Assembly (NCBI GenBank): GCA_965242895.1
Contig: OZ251507.1
Location: 2,170,001-2,234,000 of the forward strand
DNA length: 64,000 nucleotides
From: CATQHL01 sp965242895
Lineage (GTDB): Bacteria > Actinomycetota > Acidimicrobiia > Acidimicrobiales > CATQHL01
Direction of reading: 5' to 3'
The position numbers were made by a program, and so were the translations under genes. The stretch's first letter is position 1; each line of letters starts with the position of its first letter. This document shows, piece after piece, positions 58,870 to 64,000 of the stretch. The notes under the pieces are model-generated. The model had not been told where the DNA came from and made no database searches. It was given only the letters and a program-made list of their open reading frames with translations.

Positions 58870-60242
58870 TTACTCACGAAGATTTAGTTACTCACGAAGA
58901 TTCGAATTCGACAGAAACGAACTCCGGCAAACTCTCAGAAGACGGCTACCTCGGCGGGAATAAATTTGCTCCTCTAGCAGACGAGGAGATTCCTGAGAGA
59001 TTCTACTTGCCGTATCCAGGCACAATGGTTGTGATACCTGGATACATTTCAGGAGAGGCTGAAGGAGAAAATGAGGAAGACCTAGGGTGGGAACACAGAG
59101 CTCTTAATTCAGCAGCAGACAGTTTCTTCTTTGCGCTTATACACGAGCGCTTAGAGTTGACGATCGGGGAAAACACTGTCCTGAATGCTGAAGAACTCGC
59201 TGCGGGCGAGAGAGTGTTAACAGAAATTACTAGCGAGAAAACCCGTCAATACATTAAAGTATCAGCCCAAAAACCGGTGGCCAAAGTCTACATCGAGGGC
59301 ATTGGCAATTTGCAGCTAAGGATCGACGTGGGTGAAGGGAATGGGCGGAGGGATCTAGCGCTGGTGAGGCACCCCGGGTTGATGTTGACAGATGTAGCCA
59401 AGAACCTGGGTCCAGCCAATCCTTCAATCCCAAACCACTGGGAGAACTTTACTGCGGTTCTTTCGTGCAAACCTCGTGATGACGACTTGATTCTGAAGCA
59501 ATGTGAGCCCCCGTCGCATGACGCTTTGTCAGTAGATGAAATCCCCCAGACGGACAAGGAGAGCCGCCGTAAAGCCAGGAAAGCTTTGAAGGAACTAAAA
59601 GTCTGGCTCTATGAGACGATCTCCAAGCACGCTTCTCGGGATTCTGAACGTTTTTCGGATGCACACGAGTTGAAGCGGTATGGGTTGGTGATCGAAGATG
59701 CTGACAGCGGAGAGAAGATCAAGATCGAGCCTCTGCGGGAATTGAATCGAGCTCCGCGTCCGGAGAGTTGGCCGTCCGAAGGTGAACAGGCGGATGCGGA
59801 AGAGGATGACGAGTCAGGTACTGAGCAGTCAACACCAGATGGAGGAGAGGGAACAGGTGGCAGTAAGCGCGGTTCTCTTGTAAAGGAAGGTCGTGCTGCG
59901 AGAACGAGCAGAACTCAGGTTGAGTTAGCACCAATTTTTCGTCCGATCAAAGGGGAGACCCACAGGCTGGTTGCTTCGATTGTGCTGCCAGATTCCGTCA
60001 AGACACAAAAAGAGGTGCGCCTAGCGCTTAAGGCTGTCCGTGAAGACGAGTCCTCGCAAGTGGTCGGCCTTATGGCAGCAAGCATGGGCGGTCGTGAATT
60101 GAGTTTGGTAGAGAAGAATATATTTGTTGTTCCGCTGACGGAGTTGGATGAGACAGCTAAGGATGAGCGAATTGAGATTGAATTATCAATGAACGAGCCG
60201 GTTGGGGTCTCCTCTTTCAATCTCGCTTACAGTGTCGGGTAG
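58833..60242 (+). CDS. GHKL-type ATPase, C-terminal part, displaced by the G21 tract (system copy B)
   Basis: Frame 3 is open from the tract to 60242; the first Met is at 59007. It begins HSRRFIGRAILVTHED, matching IVSGRAVLAAHMHRKS of copy A, and continues with a conserved segment PGTMVVIPGY and HERLELTIGENTVLNAEEL (copy A: DERMSVTINDETTGEIQ). A Glu/Asp/Gly-rich linker (about 59770-59870) precedes a C-terminal beta domain ending FNLAYSVG, comparable to the small C-terminal domain in copy A. So the two fragments make one protein of about 650 residues. The next gene starts 17 bp downstream with a GGAGGT site. Confidence 0.72.
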   Translation, partial: AHSRRFIGRAILVTHEDLVTHEDSNSTETNSGKLSEDGYLGGNKFAPLADEEIPERFYLPYPGTMVVIPGYISGEAEGENEEDLGWEHRALNSAADSFFFALIHERLELTIGENTVLNAEELAAGERVLTEITSEKTRQYIKVSAQKPVAKVYIEGIGNLQLRIDVGEGNGRRDLALVRHPGLMLTDVAKNLGPANPSIPNHWENFTAVLSCKPRDDDLILKQCEPPSHDALSVDEIPQTDKESRRKARKALKELKVWLYETISKHASRDSERFSDAHELKRYGLVIEDADSGEKIKIEPLRELNRAPRPESWPSEGEQADAEEDDESGTEQSTPDGGEGTGGSKRGSLVKEGRAARTSRTQVELAPIFRPIKGETHRLVASIVLPDSVKTQKEVRLALKAVREDESSQVVGLMAASMGGRELSLVEKNIFVVPLTELDETAKDERIEIELSMNEPVGVSSFNLAYSVG

Positions 60243-60259
60243 ATTTTTTAGGAGGTCAT

Positions 60260-61162
60260 ATGAGATTCGCCCCTAATCGAGGTTTTCTGCATCCTGTGCT
60301 CGGGCAGCGAGAATACAATTATCCTGGAAAAAATATTAAAGTTGCTACAAGTTGCGAGGTCGAGAATGACAAACTTAGATTTCAAGCTGAGTTCGACCTT
60401 GACGTCGATTACATCAATTCACTGATAGACGACAGCCAGGCAAAGAGCATTGTATGGGTGTATTGCGGCGCCACTTCATACAGGAAAATATTTGAAGCCG
60501 AGCAAGATCAACCCCTTAAAGTCACAGGAGAACTCAGGGTTAAAGATCTCCGTGCTCAGCTGGAACTGCATCCACAGGTCACCGCAGTAGAAAAGTTGGC
60601 TCTTCCCTACGATGATGCTCATCCAGCATTCGGGGAGGGTCCCGCCAGTTTGAGCCCAGGCAGCCCCATCGCAGTTCATAAACCAAGCTTTACTGAAATC
60701 CAGAAACTAGAAGAACGAAGTTCCAAGTCAATTTTTCGACTGGAACGCAATTCTGAAGTAAAACAGCCTGGCTGGAATGCTGAGATTGATCCCAGCAAAC
60801 CTTTTGTTTCTCTAGTTGCCGACGAAGCAACTCATGATAAGTTCGAAGAAATACGAAAGTCCGATCAAGATCGTGACCAAAAGCGCGCAGTAGAAACGCT
60901 GTATCTGTCTGCCCTAGTTGAAACTTTGCAGGCCTTCCTTTATTACAGCTCCGAAGAATTCGAAGATGCTGATTCCTCTACTTGGCTAGGAGTGATTTCC
61001 TCTAAGCTCAAAGAATACAAGATTTCGGTGAATGAAGATCAGTCTAGTTTCATGCTTGAGACTGATGGAAGCCGCCCTAAGTCCGTGCTCTGGGTTGCCC
61101 AGAGACTACTTGAATTTCCGTTATTTTTCCAGCCAGTAACTTCGGAGGAAGCAGATGTCTAA
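60260..61162 (+). CDS. Unknown protein of the GHKL/PP-loop system (copy B, second gene)
   Basis: 300 residues, ATG after AGGAGGTC. N-terminal half beta-rich (VATSCEVENDKLRFQAEFDLD, WVYCGATSYRKIFEA) with HPAFGEGPASLSPGSPIA; C-terminal half helical (TLYLSALVETLQAFLYYSS). It takes the place of the 21730-22497 gene in copy A and shows weak pattern similarity. Richer in A+T than flanks. It overlaps the next gene by 8 bp. No known function. Confidence 0.72.
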   Translation: MRFAPNRGFLHPVLGQREYNYPGKNIKVATSCEVENDKLRFQAEFDLDVDYINSLIDDSQAKSIVWVYCGATSYRKIFEAEQDQPLKVTGELRVKDLRAQLELHPQVTAVEKLALPYDDAHPAFGEGPASLSPGSPIAVHKPSFTEIQKLEERSSKSIFRLERNSEVKQPGWNAEIDPSKPFVSLVADEATHDKFEEIRKSDQDRDQKRAVETLYLSALVETLQAFLYYSSEEFEDADSSTWLGVISSKLKEYKISVNEDQSSFMLETDGSRPKSVLWVAQRLLEFPLFFQPVTSEEADV

Positions 61163-61955
61163 GGCAGTCCGAGCACTTTCATCTACCGGATATTCATCAT
61201 TGGTAGAATTAGCAGTTGAAAGGCCAGATATATTCGCAAAACCTGATGAACTCAAGCAGGCACTAGATCACCGAATGAAGCAAAATGCCGACGAAGAGTC
61301 AAATCTTTTCGTGGGCAGTTCGTGGCAGCCAAAAGAGCCCTTGGAGCAGCTCACTGCCGACGCTGTCAAAGGGCCTAGGCGTGATGCTGAGCATGCCAGG
61401 CGGCTTCGCCAGATTTTTCCGACGTTCACCGCTTTCGAGATGTCCGACCCGCGCGTGCTGGCTTCAATCAATTGTTTTCATATCCCCAGCTATGTGCGAA
61501 CACGTTGGGGCATGAGCATCTTAACCAAGAGCACTGAGCGCCAAAAGCAGACCAAGTTTGTCAGGTCTCACTACCTTCGTAACAGCAAAGAATCCAATAC
61601 GATCGCCAGATTGTGGTGGCTCTATGAGTTCGCGCTTCGAACTTCCCAGCACTCAAAATACGACCCCGACACTTTGCTCGAGAAGATGGCTGGCAACGTC
61701 AACTTCTACCATCAGATTTTGAGGCGAAGCTACTTGATGGCGTCAGACCGCATTCGTGCGGCCATTCTAGATGTGGGGATATCGTCCGGCTTGGCCGACG
61801 AAAACAAGACCAGCAGCGTGAACAAGGTCATGCAGTCGCTCAACAGGAAGGCTGGAGGCGTCAGCTTCGACGTCTTGAGCGACGAAGAACTGCGTCACCA
61901 CGTCGAGGAGTCCTTGCCCCCAAAAGAAGACGCCGCCCCCAGATCCCAGCCTTAA
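61155..61955 (+). CDS. Unknown helical protein of the GHKL/PP-loop system (copy B, third gene; possibly DUF6339-like)
   Basis: 266 residues, ATG after GGAGGAAGC, overlapping the previous gene. Helical, with FEMSDPRVLASINCFHIP, SNTIARLWWLYEFALRTS and QILRRSYLMASDRIRAAI. The paired positions of WW and the long helix correspond to the 22494-23441 protein of copy A. From memory it resembles DUF6339. No catalytic motif. It overlaps or abuts the PP-loop gene. Confidence 0.72.
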   Translation: MSKAVRALSSTGYSSLVELAVERPDIFAKPDELKQALDHRMKQNADEESNLFVGSSWQPKEPLEQLTADAVKGPRRDAEHARRLRQIFPTFTAFEMSDPRVLASINCFHIPSYVRTRWGMSILTKSTERQKQTKFVRSHYLRNSKESNTIARLWWLYEFALRTSQHSKYDPDTLLEKMAGNVNFYHQILRRSYLMASDRIRAAILDVGISSGLADENKTSSVNKVMQSLNRKAGGVSFDVLSDEELRHHVEESLPPKEDAAPRSQP

Positions 61956-62785
61956 AGGTTCTGTCGCTGGGCGGCGGCACGCAGTCAACCGTTTTAGCTT
62001 TGCTGGCCGAGAGGGGCTGTCTCGACAGCAAACCCGATGTTGCGATTTTCGCTGACACCGGGTGGGAGCCCCCAGCCGTGTATGAGAATTTGGAGTGGTT
62101 GGAGTCTGAGCTGTCGTCGTTCCGTGTGCTGCGGGTTGGCGCTGCTCGTCCCCTTAAGGACGACGTGAAGGCGGGTGTCAACGCTAGGGGGAGGCCTTGG
62201 CTGTCGATTCCGGTTTTTCTTGCTGCTCCTGACGGGACTCCCGCTGGGATGAATTGGCGGCAGTGCACGACCGACTATAAGATCAATCCGATTCGTTCGG
62301 AGGTTCGCAGGCTTCTCGGGCTTCGAGTTCGTTCACCTGTTGCTCTGGCTACTTCAGTCGAGATGTGGCTCGGGATCACTACCGATGAGGCGGAAAGGAT
62401 GAGGGTTTCGCCTGATCAATGGATAGTGAATCGCTATCCGCTCATTGACTTGGGCATGTCGAGGGAAGACTGCCTAGATTGGTTTGCTGACGAATTCCCC
62501 GGTCGCGGCCTGCCGAGGTCTGCGTGCGTGGGATGCCCGTATAGGTCAGCTGAAGGATGGCTCCACATGCGGGATCAGGACAAAATTTCGTTCGAGGAGG
62601 CGGTGAGGATTGACGAGGAATTGCGGGCGCCCGGCCACAACGCGTCGACGATGTTCCGCAACAAGGTGTTCTTGCACGCTCGCCGTGTTCCGCTCCGTGA
62701 AGCCGTTGAAGCCGACGCTGCGGAGGCGGAGGTAGACAGCGGTGAGCACTGGGGTAACGAGTGCGCCGGCGTCTGCGGGGTCTGA
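61943..62785 (+). CDS. PP-loop ATPase, PAPS reductase-like (system copy B)
   Basis: About 280 residues. The family begins with KVLSLGGGTQSTVLALL, a PP-loop (GGGTQS), then DVAIFADTGWEPPAVYENLEWL, NWRQCTTDYKINPIR and SACVGCPYRSAEGWL, the last two carrying Cys that may bind a metal cluster. No ATG, GTG or TTG precedes the PP-loop in frame; the TTG at 62000 would remove it. The true start may be a rare codon (CTG at 61961, ATC at 61943) or reading from the overlapping gene, or an indel was missed. Start given here is approximate. Last gene of copy B; in copy A the PP-loop gene is first. Confidence 0.75.
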   Translation: MPALKVLSLGGGTQSTVLALLAERGCLDSKPDVAIFADTGWEPPAVYENLEWLESELSSFRVLRVGAARPLKDDVKAGVNARGRPWLSIPVFLAAPDGTPAGMNWRQCTTDYKINPIRSEVRRLLGLRVRSPVALATSVEMWLGITTDEAERMRVSPDQWIVNRYPLIDLGMSREDCLDWFADEFPGRGLPRSACVGCPYRSAEGWLHMRDQDKISFEEAVRIDEELRAPGHNASTMFRNKVFLHARRVPLREAVEADAAEAEVDSGEHWGNECAGVCGV

Positions 62786-62926
62786 TCCCTGGGCGCGACG
62801 GCGGCGGTGCGGCGGGCGGAGCGGCGGCGGCGGGGAGGCGACCTGCTGTCGGGCTGCATTGCGATTGAGCGTCGAGGTCAGCACATGCGAGTGAGCATCT
62901 GCAGCGCGTTACGCGTTGTTTCGTGC

Positions 62927-62932
62927 TATACT
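62927..62932 (+). promoter_or_regulatory. -10-like element upstream of secreted protein gene 2
   Basis: TATACT in TTTCGTGCTATACTAAG, aligned with the equivalent stretch at 46980-46995 before secreted protein gene 1. The 66 bp to the start codon contain GAAAGGAGT as ribosome-binding site. Confidence 0.45.
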
Positions 62933-62997
62933 AAGAAAATTATTCGAAGCCTTGGGATCGGCTTTTAAAGATTCCCCCGAACATGAAAGGAGTTGGC

Positions 62998-63159
62998 ATG
63001 CCGTTAGTCGGTCTGCTTTCCATAAGAATCGCATCGAGGTCCGCTTTGGCGGGCGTGTTGTTGGCTGCGTCGTTGGTGGCGCCTGTGGCTCTGTCCTCTG
63101 AGGATGTTTCCGCGCTAGGCGGGGATGAAGTTGAGGGGGGGGGGGGGGGGCATTCGTAG
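62998..63159 (+). CDS. Secreted protein 2: signal peptide part, ending after a G16 tract
   Basis: ATG at 62998 after GAAAGGAG. The product starts MPLVGLLSIRIASRSALAGV and has the signal LLAASLVAPVALSSEDVSA, closely related to secreted protein 1. It reaches a G16 tract (63135-63150) and stops after HS at 63157-63159. The rest of the protein is in frame 3. With 14 or 17 G the two would be fused, the same lengths as for gene 1. Confidence 0.8.
   Translation: MPLVGLLSIRIASRSALAGVLLAASLVAPVALSSEDVSALGGDEVEGGGGGHS
63135..63150 (+). repeat. G16 homopolymer between signal peptide and body of secreted protein 2
   Basis: Sixteen G bases at the same place as the G15 tract of the paralogue. Upstream frame 1, downstream open frame 3; 14 or 17 G give a continuous gene. 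Confidence 0.92.
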
Positions 63160-64000
63160 CCAGCTTCGGAAGTGATGGATCCCTCGCGCATCCCGTGGGG
63201 CTAGGGCCGCCCGCGGCGCTCGACGCCGTGAAGTCGTCCGCCGATTTTCAGCCTTCTCAGTCTGATTCGTCGTCGAGTTCGTCTGGCTCGTCGGGATCGG
63301 ACTCTTCTTCGTCTAGTCCATCGGGGTCGTCTTCGTCTAGTTCATCGGACTCGTCTTCATCCTCCTCATCGGACTCGTCTTCGTCTAGTTCGTCGGGGTC
63401 GTCTTCGTCCTCCTCGTCGGGGTCGGGCTCGTCTGGTGCGTCGGGCTCGTCGTCTGGTGTTGTGTGTGCGTCGGGTTTCGTGTTGTCGGGTGATGCTGTG
63501 TGCGTGGGGGTGGAGTCTGTTGCTTCGTTTTTGGCGTGTCCTGTTGGGTTTGAGCGTTTCAGCGTGGGATTGGGGTCGTCTAGTTGGGGTTGCCGCCGTG
63601 TCTTAGGTGAGGCGTCGGTGGCTTATTCCTGCTTGGAGGGTGTTTTGAGGGTTTCTGGGGATCGTGTGTGCGTGTGGGAGGAGGAGGTGGTGGAGTCCGC
63701 TGCGGCGTCTGCTAGCTGCAGTCCGGCTGGTGTGCCTTTGTCGTGTCGTTATGTGGACGCTGGCGGGGTGTCGCGTTTCGGGAGTCTGCGCTACGGATGC
63801 CCGCCGGATTGGGCACTCTCGGGGAGTTCGTGCTCGCGGTCGGAGTCGGTGGAGCGTTCGGCGCCGCCGGCTGTGGCTTATTCGTGCGGGCGGGGCGTCT
63901 TGGTGGGGTCTAGTTGTGTGGAGTATGCTGAGGCGGTGCGTTCCTGCTTGCCGGGGTGGGTGTTGCGTGCGTCGGGTTCGTGTGAGCGGGTGGTGCGGGA
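63150..64000 (+). CDS. Secreted protein 2 body, cut by the window end
   Basis: Frame 3 is open from the tract to the end of the window. It begins AFVASFGSDGSLAHPVG, then has a Ser-rich linker longer than in protein 1, formed by repeats coding SSSSSDSSS-type units (about 63260-63460), and a Cys-rich region (CPVGFERFSVGLGSSSWGC, YSCLEGVLRVSGD, SCSPAGVPLSCRYVDAGG) closely similar to protein 1. Later domains are outside the window. Together with the signal part it would form another phase-variable secreted protein. Confidence 0.75.

Overview
The window is GC-rich DNA with GTG/TTG starts next to ATG, strong Shine-Dalgarno sites, lipoproteins and many low-complexity insertions inside otherwise conserved enzymes. 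Together with branched-chain amino-acid-type ABC importers, a molybdenum hydroxylase, acyl-CoA dehydrogenase, indolepyruvate oxidoreductase and secreted eukaryote-like proteins (FN3, phospholipase A2-like, RCC1 propellers), it suggests an uncultured host-associated actinobacterium, perhaps an acidimicrobial sponge symbiont. That placement is inference. I found no rRNA, tRNA, CRISPR array, transposase or terminator I could support.

Layout. 1-7.4 kb: a two-gene restriction-modification-like unit, an Eco57I-type adenine methyltransferase split at a 7-bp tandem repeat and a PLD-SNF2 helicase that is also frameshifted. 7.4-18.3 kb: a three-gene cassette present twice in tandem (membrane-anchored coiled coil, divergent from a DEDDh exonuclease-BRCT protein and a 14-repeat RCC1 lipoprotein). 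18.5-23.4 kb: PP-loop (PAPS reductase-like) protein, GHKL ATPase and two unknown proteins, a candidate undescribed system. 23.7-26.6 kb: AT-richer island on the minus strand with a ParB-like protein, a PD-(D/E)xK-like protein and a D12-class DNA adenine methylase. 26.7-46.9 kb: metabolism and transport, namely a four-subunit Mo-hydroxylase with split large subunit plus cupin, SMP-30 lactonase, isochorismatase-like hydrolase, a complete Liv-type ABC importer, a family-5 solute-binding lipoprotein, a fused indolepyruvate ferredoxin oxidoreductase, an epoxide-hydrolase-like protein and an acyl-CoA dehydrogenase. 47.0-58.0 kb: a large secreted FN3/PLA2-like protein and four tandem paralogous lipoproteins. 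58.3-62.8 kb: a second, diverged copy of the GHKL/unknown/unknown/PP-loop set. 63.0-64.0 kb: start of a second secreted protein paralogous to that at 47 kb, cut by the window end.

The striking theme is simple-sequence contingency DNA. A heptanucleotide array (methyltransferase) and G tracts of 15, 21 and 16 (secreted protein 1, GHKL ATPase 2, secreted protein 2) each sit at a point where an open frame ends and its evident continuation resumes in another frame. A 17-C tract forms the end of the first PP-loop gene. As assembled, all four switch genes are out of frame, and a change of one or two repeat units would restore each. This looks like phase variation of defence-type and surface genes; long-read homopolymer error is the main alternative for the G tracts, but not for the 7-bp array.
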